Source: Gordionus sp. m RMFG-2023 (lineage: Eukaryota; Nematomorpha; Gordioida; Chordodea; Parachordodidae). Taken from it: 64,000 nt of DNA. This document shows, piece by piece, positions 20,741 to 31,671 of the stretch. Positions within the stretch are counted from its first letter, which is position 1. Each line of letters opens with the position of its first letter. The DNA lies in assembly GCF_954871325.1 (NCBI RefSeq), contig NC_088775.1, forward strand, positions 29,551,561-29,615,560, in the 5' to 3' direction. Made by a program: the position numbers and the translations under genes. The notes under the pieces were generated by a model. The model was not told the DNA's origin. It worked only from the letters and a program-made list of their open reading frames with translations, and did no database searches.

Positions 20741-21994
20741 TTGTTAGGTATTTTTATCTAATATGATATTTGTTAAGTTATAAAAAAAGAAACGTTTTGA
20801 TGACTATGCAAAATTTTTATAAAATATTATAATATTTAATATTCTTTTTCCTCTCTTCATCATCATTATACATTTTTTATATATATCAATAAAGTTTTGT
20901 TTTATGGTTTTAAAGTAATTGTTTTATAACTTAATTAATTCTTCAAATTAGTTTTATTAATTGGATTACCTGTCTCAACTAATACAAATGTGACTTAATT
21001 TATTGTTTTTTATAAATGTTTTATTATTTATGTTAAATTTGTCGAAATTATTGCTTTGTGGAAAAAACTTACATTTTATTATAGTTTCCTAAATTTTTTA
21101 TTTTCATTTTCATATATTTTACATTATTTATTATTAAATATTAAATAAAAAGTGTTCTTTTGTTTATAGATTAATTTGTATTAAATTTAAGGAAGAAGAC
21201 TGCTAAAATGATTTAATTCACGCTATTCTTATAAATTCTATATAATACAATGACCATATATTAGCTTATATTTGTAAAATAAAAAATAGTATCTTTGATT
21301 TCTCTTATAATGGATGATTATTTATTGAAATCAAAGTAGATGATGAGTAAAATGTTTTTAGTACTTTTCATATTTGTTAAAATATTTTTTTCAAATATTA
21401 TGTATAAAAAGATTAAGATTTCCTCTGAAATTAAGAAAATTAACTTGGAAAATTTAATATGTTAAAAAACCCAAAATAGATATTTATGTATAGTAATTAA
21501 ATTAATAATATTGTTTATCATAAGAAGATACAAAATATATGAAAATAAGTAAAAAATATATTTATTGTGCTAAAATTTCAGCAATTTTGAATTCAAAAAT
21601 TTATTTGTTTGTCCTCCTATTAAATTGATCCATGTTTGATGTGTACCATTATCATGAGATATATCAGTTTTAATTTTAGATACTAAATCTATTTTAAAAA
21701 TAAATAATCATTTGATATAATAGATATATAGAATAAATACTCAATCTTGTCTAATTCATAATCTTTAGATTTAATTTGTTCATAATTAATATTATACATC
21801 TTCCTTTCTTTATTTTTTCCCACTTGATTTTGCTTGCTGTCATATCTCTAAACTTTTAATCACTATATACCATATAAAACTATATTTTCTAATGTTTTCC
21901 ATAAAATCATATTCATTTGCCATTTTTCTCGTAAAAATTACAAAATTTTAAAGATAGAATGATTAAAGTCTTACAAATCTTGAAATTTTTAAGA
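20741..21994. other. AT-rich non-coding stretch
   Basis: Probably includes a decayed LTR at its start, following the polypurine run at 20718. Beyond that I see neither a gene nor a bounded repeat. Confidence 0.4.
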
Positions 21995-22525
21995 ATCACG
22001 AACAGGTTGCCATGTCTCCCCCCATCAGTGGGAGTCTCCCACAATTTTTTAGTTTGCCCACATACATCTCACTCCCACAAAACTCCCACAATTAGAAATC
22101 TCCCACAATTTTTTAATTTCTCCCACAATTTTTTTTTAGCATTTTAATGTTTTTTATATATAAACAATAATTTTGAGAGACAGTATTTGATTATTTTTAT
22201 ATTTTTAAAATAAATTTTAAATATTTATTCGAAAAATATGTCTAGTTCTTTTATTTTATTTTTCCGCTCTAAAATATATTTTTTATAAAATTCTCCAATT
22301 CTCCACTCGACATGTTCAAAATTTTTGTGTTAGAAAGAATAGAAGTTAGAACAGTATGTATAATTATTATAAATATATTTTAAATTACTTAATATATTTT
22401 ATAACGTTATCTAGAATTGCAGTGCTCCACTCGACATTTTTCTATAAAACTATTGAAATTTTTTTCATCCGATAGTGAAAAATCTAACGACATAGCTAGC
22501 TGATTTAGGGTTATCAATAAGTTGC

Positions 22526-23606
22526 ATGTCAGCTTTCTGCGCTGATAATGCCTCTGTTAATTTTGGCAAAAATCAAAGTGTATTTACCGAATTGAGGAAG
22601 CACAATAATGAATTAATACCAATTGGCTGTATATGCCATATACTGCATAATTCTTGCAAGAAGGCAATGAATGTACTATCTGTAGATGTCGAAGTAATTG
22701 TGATGAAATGTTTTAACGAATTTAGTTGATCAACTAAAAGAGTCACTGAATTAAAAGAATTGGTGGAGTGGTCTGATTTGGAATGGTGTGAGTTGTTGCG
22801 ATATGTACCTATCAGGTGGTTATCATTAATACCTGCCATCGAGAAAATTTTAAAATTTTACCAACCCTTAAAGAAATACTTCTTAAATAAAGATTTTAAA
22901 AGCGGTCCTAAAATTTTGAAAAATTTTTTCGAGGATGAAATGTCAGAAGCATATTTAGGATTAGTTTCACATGTAGGAAATCTACTTCATGTAGTTAATA
23001 TTCTGCTGCAATCAAAAGATTCTTTATTGATAAAGATTCACAAAATCATGCTACAGCTCTATTCATCTCTACGGTTAAAAATAGATAATAAATTTTATGG
23101 CGCTATTGCTAAAAATATTATATTAAAATGTTCAAATAATACTCTAATTAATACATTTTTAAATGAAGCAGATATTTTTATTGACAATTTTAGAATATTT
23201 ACAATCAAAATTTGATTTTAATAACTCTATTTACAAATGTTTAAATATTATGACCTTGGAACAAAAACCATCATTTGATGGTTTATGTAATTTAATAAAT
23301 ATATTAAAATTACCGATAGACATTGAAGCCTTGTTTGAAGAGATTGTAATTTTTTCCATTTTTTATGATTCGCCAGAATACTTAAAGTTAGATGGTCTAA
23401 AAGCAGAGGAGAAATGGGTGGAATTTTTTCGTAATAACAATAAATCCCCATGCTTGGAAAAAATTTGCGAGTATGTTTTCTCCTTACCTCATTCTAATGT
23501 CTCATCGGAGCGCATTTTTAGCCTGATGAGGACTGCCTGGAGAAAGGAGAGAAATCAAATTGCTTTAACAACATTAGAGGCCGAGTTAATGGAAACAAAA
23601 TTATAA
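22526..23606 (+). pseudogene. hAT transposase, catalytic core and C-terminal domain, in pieces
   Basis: Three overlapping frames together cover most of a hAT transposase of the ZBED/DUF4371-like kind. The first (22526-22729) has FCADNASVNFGKNQSVF, with the second catalytic aspartate context, and PIGCICHILHNSCKKA. The second (22760-23215) has VPIRWLSLIPAIEKIL, matching family TRWLSLLPAVERIL, and a helical insertion region. The third (23163-23606) has SPCLEKICEYVFSLPHSN and VSSERIFSLMRTAWRKERNQ, the C-terminal dimerisation motif with tryptophan-rich tail. Frame changes near 22728 and 23190 separate the pieces. No N-terminal BED zinc finger was seen. The protein is clearly related to the minus-strand copy just downstream. 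Confidence 0.9.
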
Positions 23607-23869
23607 AATGTCATGCCAGGAAAATAACGACGGTAAACGTTTAGTTCCATTATTTAAATCTCAAATAAAATATAATTAACTATAACTATTTGACTTTCTA
23701 TATTTTATAAAATCTTATTTATACATTTGCATAAAATCAAATAAATTTATTTTTTACATTGTAAAATTAATATTTTGGCAAATCATAAAAATAAAGTAGC
23801 ATTACAATCTCCTCAAACATGACATCATATTAAATCTTATTAATAATTATCCGATAATAGTAATAATAT

Positions 23870-24260
23870 TCTTACTTTGGTATTTCTGCAGCATAATTTA
23901 GTGAACCTTTTAAATTATATTCTTCTGATTGCAACTGCATATTAACAGCATATAGTAGATTTCCTATATGTAAAATTCCTAAATATACTTCTGCCATTTA
24001 TTTTTGAAAATTATTTTCAAAATATTAGGACTGCTTTTATAATCTATTTATTTTTTAAAGGTTTGTAAAATTTTAAAATTCTACGATGGCGCGTATTAGG
24101 AGGAACCTGTCAACCAACATTAAGCTGACTCAATTCTGTAAATACACTATGGTTTTTGCCAAATTCACTGAGGAATTATCAGATCAGAAAGCTGCCATGC
24201 TATTCATTGGTAATGCCAAATCTGCCATATTTACCATTATATATAGTTAGCTATGTCTTT
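23870..24260 (-). pseudogene. Second hAT transposase remnant, opposite direction
   Basis: On the minus strand, 24200-24120 reads DNSSVN followed by words paralleling NFGKNQSVFTEL of the plus-strand copy. Further on, 24010-23890 reads EVYLGILHIGNLLYAVNMQL, the counterpart of EAYLGLVSHVGNLLHVVNIL. The two copies therefore belong to one family and point toward each other. Either a second element inserted into the first, or an inverted duplication occurred inside it. The copy is heavily eroded. Confidence 0.7.
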
Positions 24261-25021
24261 GGATATTTCATATCTGGAGAAAATTTTTTTAATAGTTTTA
24301 TTGAAATGATATTCATTTTTTGAAATAGGGGAGGATCAAGGGAAATGTTATGATATCTCCTTATTAGATGCATCTGTTAGAATTGCATATGTTTTCACAT
24401 CTTTCAAATCGTCAAGAATTGACCTTCTGGATTTATATCCTAAAACAATGATGATAGCCTTGCTCATTTGTGTTCTACAAAGTATACTTTTCATTTATAT
24501 TATTCGTTAAATATTATGGGGAAATATTCTACCAACATTGTGATGTTAGCTCTCTGAATGTTGTACCGAATGATAGGTATTTACCAGTTCCGCAACTGTA
24601 GTTGCATCTGTATTATTTCTTATTTTTGAAGAATATTTTTGTTTTGCAATAGATGTTGATAGACTGCCCTGTACTGATTTATGCTTTGAAGATTTTTGAT
24701 GCCTCAAAATATCATATTCCATTCCCCCATTGTATTAACTAAATACTGTAGAACAACTTCCCCGCACTGATTATAATTATTTTTTACATTGTAAATTTAA
24801 AATTGTTTGTTTTTTTATAAAATCTTATTTATACATTAGCATAAAATATATTTTTTACATTGTAAAATTACAATTTTTTATAAAATTTTATCTTGTTTAC
24901 ATTCTTTTGTATTTAAAAAAGATCGTTGGTTATTATTTTTAAACAAAATTAATATATTATAATAAATCAATGTTATTTTAATAATAACGATAGTATTTAA
25001 GAAATTTTGTGTCATACTATA

Positions 25022-25291
25022 ATTACCTATTTTGAAAAATAGTTGCGTATTTTATTTTGGAAAATAGTTACCTATTTTATTTTGAAAAAGAGTTGGATAT
25101 TTTATTTTGAAAAATAGTTGGCTATTTTATATTGAAAAATAGTTGGCTATTTTATTTTGAAAAATTGTTGGCTATTTTATTTTGAAAAATAGTTGGCTAT
25201 TTTATTTTGAAAAATAGTTGGCTATTTTATTTTGAAAAATAATTACCTATTTTATTTTGAAAAATAATTACCTATTTTATTTTGGAAAATA
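25022..25291. repeat. 25-bp minisatellite, about ten units
   Basis: Unit TTGGCTATTTTATTTTGAAA plus AATAG. Variants at the TTGGCT position read TTACCT, TTGCGT and TTGGAT. The central units are nearly identical and the edges diverge, as expected of growth by slippage or unequal exchange. It lies inside the hAT element near its right end. Confidence 0.95.
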
Positions 25292-26094
25292 GATTCGATT
25301 TTATATTTATAAAAAATAATAAGCGGATAACTAAGTCAATTCTAAATCCCGGCCGGCCCGCAAAAATTTTTTTTTATCAATTTTCATATTTCTCCCACAA
25401 TTTTTATATTACTCCCACAAAATACCGGATTTCTCCCACAATTTGAAAATTTTGACCTGGCAACCCTGATCACGAAACCTATTATAAAAAATAATTTAGA
25501 CCAATATTTTAATTCTACATTAAAAATAGCTTACATTTTTTTCCCGCTAAATTCGCGCTAATTGCGCAATTCATTTTTTTATATTGAGAACATAGCTAAA
25601 ATTATTTTGTAAATATTTCGGGATTTTCTTCACAAATTTAACATAGTATTGGTCATTAGCTTAATTATGATTGGATAATATCTGTTAATGTATCTCTCTA
25701 CCCTCACTAGGATTTTTAGAACGCAAAATGATTATTTCTATGATATTTAATATTTATTCATTTACACTTTAATATATCTTCAAGGTTAAATAATATATAA
25801 ATATTCCAAAATTTATAATATATTTTTTTAAAGATTTTTAATATAAAAATGTATATAATTTAGAAAAATATATATAATATATAATTTAGCAATCAATAGT
25901 AAAGGGGGAAAAATAATAATAATATATAAAAAAAGAATGCCATGTGTGTTGAACTAAAAGGGAAAAGTCATTTTTTCGTGTTAGTCGCCAAGGTTATAGT
26001 AAATAGGATCCGGTCTAAGGCCAGTTCTCTCCTATTTCCCTAACAATTAACTTTTGGAGTTAGAGGTGGGTGCTAAGTGACCTCATATGTATCG

Positions 26095-27760
26095 CGTATT
26101 TTTATAAACACTGATGTGAATATGGTTTTCTGCAAGTTTGACTTCAGAAATGCCTTCAACAGCATTCATAAGAGCTCATTTTTATCTTCTTAAAACATTT
26201 CCCCAAATATTGGAATTTCCTTAATTCCTTCTATGGATTTTCTTCTTTACTCAAATTAGGGGAATTTTCAATATCCTCTGAAGAAGGGATTCAGCAAGGT
26301 GATCCACTAGGTCCCTTGCTCTTTACTATAAGTATTCAGATTTGATCAAAAATTTAAAGCTTGATTTCAAATTAGACCTTAATCTGTGGTATCGCGTTGA
26401 TGGCTCTTTTGACGGATCTTTATCCAATGTTACGTCAGCCATCGATTACGTTGAAATAGAAGCTTCGAAAATTGGTTTTTCCTTAAATATAAAAAAAATG
26501 TGAAATATCTTCCCTCAACAACAAGGATTTTATCCCTCCCCCAGATTTTAAAATCATTCCGCACGAGGAACTTTGTCTTTTAGGTTCTCCAATCGGCTTT
26601 TCAACTTCCTTTTGTCAAAGTTTTTTTGACAATTTGATTCAATCTCTTTTTAATTCGCTAAAGAATCTTCCTCATCTTTCCAAGCATCAGTTTTTTTTTT
26701 CATCAAAAAATGTTTTTTCTTACTTAAATTCTTGCATATCTTTAAATCTTTCCCGGCTTTCCAATATAATTCCCTCCTTAAGTCCTTCGAATTAAAATTT
26801 AACATTTTATCAAATCCCTTTTAGTCCTAAAATTTTCTGACTTAATTGGTTATTTGCCTTTTTGCCTGCTTACCAGGGAGGACTTGGATTTTCACCCCCC
26901 CCCCCCCAATTTAGTGGCAATTGCTTGTTTTCTTTCTTCACGGATATCGTTTAACGACTATATTTCCTCGCTTGTCGAGTGGAACGATCCACTTTTCTTC
27001 GACCAAACAATCTTGCCTTACTCTAGTTCTCCAAGGATCCGAGCACCCCATTTCCAGCCATTTAAGAAGCTTTCTAGTTCCCATGCTTCAATGTGCAATG
27101 TAAAAACTTTGTTTGTGTCCCGATCTAACTAACCTTCAACTACTCAGAAAAGCAAAAAAAAAATCCTAACGGCCATGAATGGCCCAAATTGCCATTGGCC
27201 TTAGGCTAAATTGTCTTATTGCAGGCAGCACAGATGTCAACAGACGGGATAAGACAATTTAGCCTAAGGCCAATGGCAATTTGGGCCATTCATGACCGTT
27301 AGGATTTTTTTTTTGCTTTTCTGAGTAGTTGAAGGTTAGTTAAATCGGGACACAAACAAAGTTTTTACAATGCACATTGTAGCATGGGAACTAGAAATAG
27401 GGTTAGGGTTATTAAATGGCTGGATTGGGGGGCTCGGATCTTTGGAGAACTAGAGTAAGGCAAGATTGTTTGGCCGAAGAAAAGTGGATCGTTCCACTCG
27501 ATAGGAAATAAAGTCGTTAAACGATATCCGTGAAGAAAGAAAACAAACAATTGCCACTAAATTGGGGGGTGAAAATTATTTAGTGTTTTGGGAAATCTTG
27601 GTCCCCAATCCCTAAAATTTTTAAATCAATTGGGTAAAAAAATTCAATATGGACGGGAGTTAGAAACGAGTCTCTTTCCCTCAAACAAAAAATTCAATTT
27701 GAAATCCTAAAAGAGAATTACGAGGGTTTCTTCGAAACACTCTCTTTTCTCACTTAGTTT
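26095..27760 (+). pseudogene. LINE fragment: reverse transcriptase and C-terminal part, rearranged
   Basis: Same LINE family as at 6592-7761. The plus strand shows, in successive frames, KFDFRNAFNSIHKSSFLSS (reverse transcriptase motif A), EEGIQQGDPLGPLLFTI (motif B), LWYRVDGSFDGS where the family has WYLDDG, so the catalytic box is altered, GFSLNIKKCEISSL, and then FLPAYQGGLGFSPP with NLVAIACFLSS, matching FGGLGLRSPVSFSLAAFLAS of the other copy. The reading then meets the inverted duplication and resumes after it with GPQSLKFLNQLGKKIQ, the C-terminal end. Several frame changes and stops make it dead. Confidence 0.8.
26888..27577. repeat. Long inverted duplication within the LINE fragment
   Basis: The left arm 26888-27219 and right arm 27249-27577, each about 330 bases, are reverse complements with few differences, around a 29-base spacer. 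The left arm is in LINE sense and the right arm is its inverted copy. High identity suggests a recent event. Transcripts of either strand could fold into a long hairpin. Confidence 0.95.
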
Positions 27761-27965
27761 AACACACATGAGATTCTTTTTTTATATATTATTTTTCCTC
27801 TTTACTACTGATTGATAAATTATATATTATTTTTTTTCCCCTTTATTATTGATTGCTAAATTATATATTATATTTATTTATTTTTAAATTTTACACTTTT
27901 ATCTTTAAATCATTACGAGTATATTAAATATATGAAAAACACAGCTATGAGTTTAACTCTTTCCA

Positions 27966-28960
27966 AATTAACCCAAAATAAAATTATTTATAATAATAAA
28001 ATTTAGAACATGCAAAATATAGTTAAATGTAGTATAATATAAAACAAATTATTTGAACAAAAATGCTATTTATAATTTAAAATAAGAAAATTAATTTGAA
28101 TCGTGATTTTTATTAAAAAAATATCATTAATTGTGATTTAAAACTCAATTTTAATTAATTCAATTTATTCATTCTAACTCTATTTTCTAACATCACTCGA
28201 AAATTATGCAAATAAGTGTTCAATGAATTTGTAACTCACAAAAGTAGTTTTTTAAGAAAATTTATATTTATATTCTTTTATTAAAAATATCGGCAAAATT
28301 TCATTTATATATCATAATAAAGCTTATTAAAGCCATCAACAATTATTTTTGAATAACAATAAAGCTTAATATGAAGAATCTAAAATTATAAAAAAAATAT
28401 ATAGGTAGGAATAATATTTACAAAATTTTAGAATATTGCAAACAGAATAAAATCAACTCGGGTTATATTATTTTAATTATATTTACTGGGGGAGCTACCT
28501 TTAAGAAATTAATTTTCAGCAGACGATTTTTATTAACAACTTCTGTTGTGTAAATAAATCCATACTTTTGTTGGATTTAATAAATTTATATTTAACGATA
28601 TAATACTTTGGAATTATTTTTGTTAAAAAATACTGAATCGAATAATAAATATATTAAAATAACAGGTAACAAAATTTTTATAAAATAATTATGATAAAAA
28701 AATTATAATCGATAAAATTTACGATTTCCTATTTATAAATTATAAAAAAAAATTATGTATATTGAGACTGATCAAATGTAAAACAAATAAAATTCATTGT
28801 TTTTAAAATTACTGTCAATTATTCTTTTAACCCTTTTCCAAACAATTAATATCTAAATTTATAAAAGTAATCACTGGTATAAAACTTATTATTTGACCCG
28901 GGGGAAATTTTTTATAAAAAAAATAAACTAATTCGAATAGTTAGTTATATGATATATCTT
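27966..28960. other. Downstream flank of the E74-like gene, AT-rich
   Basis: No gene. It should contain the 3' untranslated region of the minus-strand E74-like gene. TTTTATTAAC at about 28526-28535 gives AATAAA on the minus strand, about 430 bases past the stop, and is a candidate polyadenylation signal. That is weak evidence in DNA this AT-rich. Confidence 0.35.
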
Positions 28961-29063
28961 TCAGGTGCATTTAATTTCTACTATGTCCTGAGGCACCTTA
29001 ACGAATTGGTAAACTAATCGTTGACCATCCACTTTGGATAAAATACCGCGTTGGTAGTAGTAT
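28961..29063 (-). CDS. Eip74EF: E74/ELF-like ETS factor, last coding exon
   Basis: This exon completes the ETS DNA-binding domain and ends the protein. After an acceptor TATTTAG it reads [20 protein letters not shown], then [13 protein letters not shown] and TGA at 28963-28961. Insect E74 has nearly the same end ([20 protein letters not shown], then a DVPKDIIEID stretch and a few residues), so the terminus looks native rather than truncated. The YYY tyrosines follow recognition helix 3, which contacts GGAA-type sites in DNA. The phase is 2: the preceding exon leaves AG, and the first base here completes the arginine codon. The intron before it (29064-29284) is only 221 bases. The family acts in the nucleus; in insects E74 is an early ecdysone-response regulator. 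Confidence 0.95.
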
Positions 29064-29284
29064 CTAAATATAACATATAAATAATATTTTTTAAACAAAT
29101 TTAATCGATTTTTGAATACTAAATTGAAAAGTATTATCAATAGGAAATTATGACAAAATTTATAATTATTGCATCTTGTGTGTATCTATATACAGAAAAT
29201 TTTTTAGATGTTCTTTGACAGAGGAAAGTCTAATCAAAAACCAAAACTCAGATGAAATAAATGTATTTTATTGATGATGTTTAC

Positions 29285-29477
29285 CTTAGCGCCCTACCCA
29301 TCGTTTCGTAATTCATATCTGGTTTGTTCTTGTGTCCACCCCATAATTTCGAAACCGCTTTAGAATCGACCAACTTAAAGATTCCCTTCCCTCTATCAGT
29401 CCATTTGATAAACCTAGGGCATGAATTTTCGTCTTGAAGCAATTTTAACAAAAATTCCCAGAGATATGTCGTTGTTC
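29285..29477 (-). CDS. Eip74EF: E74/ELF-like ETS factor, exon with most of the ETS domain
   Basis: A 193-base exon between a TTTTTTTTAG acceptor and a GTAAAC donor. It reads [20 protein letters not shown], then [20 protein letters not shown], then [20 protein letters not shown] and RALR. This covers helices 1 to 3 of the winged helix-turn-helix. The arginines of GRALR in helix 3 are those that read the GGA core in all ETS proteins, and both are present. The tryptophans of LWEF, IKWT and KLW form the usual hydrophobic core. [11 protein letters not shown] and [17 protein letters not shown] are diagnostic of the E74/ELF subfamily. Phase 1 entry joins to the AGAG donor of the previous exon to give Gly-Thr-Thr-Thr; phase 2 exit. 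I see nothing abnormal in it. Confidence 0.97.
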
Positions 29478-29795
29478 CTAAAAAAAAATGATATAATATA
29501 AATAAAATTTTCTCTCAGACTATCATTTCAATAAAATAAGAATAATTAAATTTTAATAGAACCTTTACGTTTAGATATAGCGTGTTCGGGTGATTTGTGC
29601 TGACAAAAATTTTTAGGTTTGCGGCCTTATATAAAAAATTAGAAATAATATTAAACATTAATAAAAATAAGAATTGATATGGTTAAAGAAGGTTATAAAT
29701 TTAAAAGGATGATCCAAATATTTTGAGTATATTCAAAAAATATTAGAATTTTGCGATATTATTTTTTAACAATTAAATCCTCGAAATAATAATAC

Positions 29796-30233
29796 CTCTT
29801 TTTTTGATGAACGCAAAATTTGGATCGCTACTTTTAAAATCGTAATCGAGCGCGTAGTTTTGGGATTCGCAGTAACCATTGCCGCTGCCGCTGCTAGAAC
29901 CATTATAACGGGGATAGTGATGATTGTAACGATATCGGTCCCGAATAGTTGTTTCATAAACAGAACGGATACCGGTTTCATAAACTGACTCTACCCTTTG
30001 GTAAAACGCGCTAGTATTTTCCAGGTGATGATGGGGAAATGACGTATTATTATTAATCTGTGATTGCGAGGGTTCAAGCCGGCTCCTTAGCCCATCCATC
30101 ATTTCCTCTACCCCCAGTTCATTTCTGCCACTACCCTGAGCTGTTAAATCGAGATGATGAGTAATATGAGGAATGGGATCAGCGAAGGGGTTGGTCGAAA
30201 CAGTGGGAACTCTGAAAAATGACTCATTCGCGA
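29796..30233 (-). CDS. Eip74EF: E74/ELF-like ETS factor, exon before the ETS domain
   Basis: A 438-base exon, phase 1 at both ends. It starts after an acceptor ending CTAAAG at 30234, reading ANESFFRVPTVSTNPFADPI and on through MMDGLRSRLEPSQSQ, an asparagine and histidine-rich part (NNNTSFPHHHLENTS), a tyrosine and arginine-rich stretch (YETGIRSVYETTIRDRYRYN), a serine-glycine run (NGSSSGSGNGY) and NFAFIKKR. The donor is AGAG-GTATTA at 29796/29795. A second acceptor (TTTTTCAG at 30212) would break phase with the upstream exons, so I chose 30233. Low complexity here is normal for the linker ahead of the ETS domain. The strongly basic stretch that Drosophila E74 has just before its ETS domain is reduced to KKR. 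Confidence 0.85.
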
Positions 30234-31265
30234 CTTTAGATATAGGGATAGAAATGAAATAAATATTATTTGATGAGTTAAATTGTAGATATTTGAAAAA
30301 AAGGAAAGATGGTGATGCAAATTATAACAATGAGTATAAAAAAAAGAGGAAATTGTTTAGTTCAATTAAAGGGATTGTTTACGTTTAATTTAATTTTACC
30401 ACATAAATAACTTACATGATATTTTACTCATTTCAATTGTAGTGATCCCCCCCCCCATCCAACCTTTCTGTTATCTAAATTATGCTAACCAATCTTCCCT
30501 GCGATTTGTAATATTTTTCCCCATATGGCCATTAGTTATGATATAATTGTTTCTCTAAATTCTCACTACATTTTTTTTGTCCCCAAAGAGCACTTATAAG
30601 AGACCGTACATGATCTCAGGAGAATTTTAGATAGCGGCCTTTAATATTTATAAGGCAAGAGATTTTACTAAAATATATGATATATCAAAATAGCATCACA
30701 TAATTATATTACATAAAAAATGAAATTTTTTTAAAATAAAATGATCCTCTACACTATGCCCAAAGCATTTGTATAGCAATAATACAATAAGATTTTTAAA
30801 AAAGACAACTTACTTGTCCATTTAAGCATTAAATATGATAGTTTAAAGAAAAATCAACAATTAATAGTTTGATATTCAGCGAAAACTGCTGTTATATAGC
30901 ATGTGAAATGAAGAGAAAATTTTATTTTGTCAAATGTACACTTATGTCCATTTTAAAAATTGAAATAAGATAGAAAAAAAACCTTGAATTCCTATTTTTT
31001 TATTTGTGTTGATAAAGTAACTAGTTAAACTTAATATTACTTTTTATCTGTTAAATATTTATATATATATCGCATTCATTTTTTTTATATAATGTGGAAA
31101 TCTTCTACATATTAAAAAGTATCTGACAAGTCACAGATCTACCAATCAAGGAAACGTGAAGTTAATATAATTAAAAGTATTGATAAAGATTCGCTATGGC
31201 GAATATTATAGTTTATTTTCACCTTTTATGATCTATACCGATTTATGTATTTTGTTATAATACTA

Positions 31266-31669
31266 GCTGATAGCCCGTCAAGAATGACGGGGAATCAGAA
31301 TTTATTTATTTATTTAATGATGGATGAATAATAAATTTTCCTTTTTTTACACAAAACTCATCTAGCAAGAATATATTTTTTATATTATAAATTACAAATA
31401 CAAATGAATAAAAATTTAGTTTAAAAGATTTTTATTGTGCACATAAATAAAAATACTAACCTTATACTTCATAAACATAATTTATAAAAAATAATGGAAA
31501 CTTTTAGAATAACTCCTCATCTAAATAAATATAAATTTCTGAATCACATCTCATAAGATAGGAAAATTTCTGATTCATTCATCATCAAATAAAGGTAAAA
31601 TTTATTATTCATTTATCATTGAATAAGGAAGAAAATCTGATTCCCTGTCATTCTTGACAGGTTATCAGC
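31266..31669. mobile_element. MITE with 75-bp inverted ends and TA target duplication
   Basis: A 404-bp non-coding element. It begins GCTGATAGCCCGTCAAGAAT and, read from the other end, GCTGATAACCTGTCAAGAAT. The similarity continues for about 75 bases into the element (GGGAATCAGA, AATGAATAATAAATTTT). It is flanked by TA on both sides (31264-31265, 31670-31671). A TA duplication with long similar ends fits a Tc1/mariner-type non-autonomous element. The ends differ by several substitutions, so it is not brand new. Confidence 0.85.
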
Positions 31670-31671
31670 TA

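Larger units (their letters stand above)
22003..25468. mobile_element. hAT element, full length by its ends, exact 8-bp target duplication
   Basis: A 3466-bp element between two identical ATCACGAA octamers (21995-22002 and 25469-25476). The ends are inverted: CAGGTTGCCATGTC on the left and CAGGGTTGCCAGGTC on the other strand from the right. Both subterminal zones carry clusters of CTCCCACAA (22013-22140 and 25385-25452), which look like transposase-binding sites. The interior contains a decayed transposase on plus (22526-23606), a second transposase-like remnant on minus (23870-24260) and a 25-bp minisatellite. The perfect target duplication suggests recent movement, but the transposase frames are broken, so it was probably moved by a protein supplied elsewhere. 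Confidence 0.9.
25800..27965. repeat. Outer inverted repeat enclosing a LINE fragment
   Basis: The left arm (about 25800-25975) and right arm (about 27735-27965) are reverse complements with moderate divergence. Shared words include TATATAATTTAGCAATCAAT, TAGTAAAGGGGGAAAAA, ATGTGTGTTGAACTAA and AAAGGGAAAAG with their complements. The right arm contains a partial duplication of its own word (TAAATTATATATTATTTTT appears twice). The structure resembles a fold-back element that has the LINE fragment in its centre. Confidence 0.65.

Noticed and set aside
25022-25291. CRISPR-like array
   Set aside because: Units are contiguous without unique spacers, and the DNA is animal; it is a minisatellite.
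26854-27550. Two similar protein-like frames on opposite strands
   Set aside because: They are the same LINE segment read from the two arms of an inverted duplication, not two genes.
30211-30220. Acceptor TTTTTCAG as the start of the 438-base exon
   Set aside because: It would need phase 2 from the previous exon, while both candidate upstream exons leave phase 1; the acceptor at 30234 fits.
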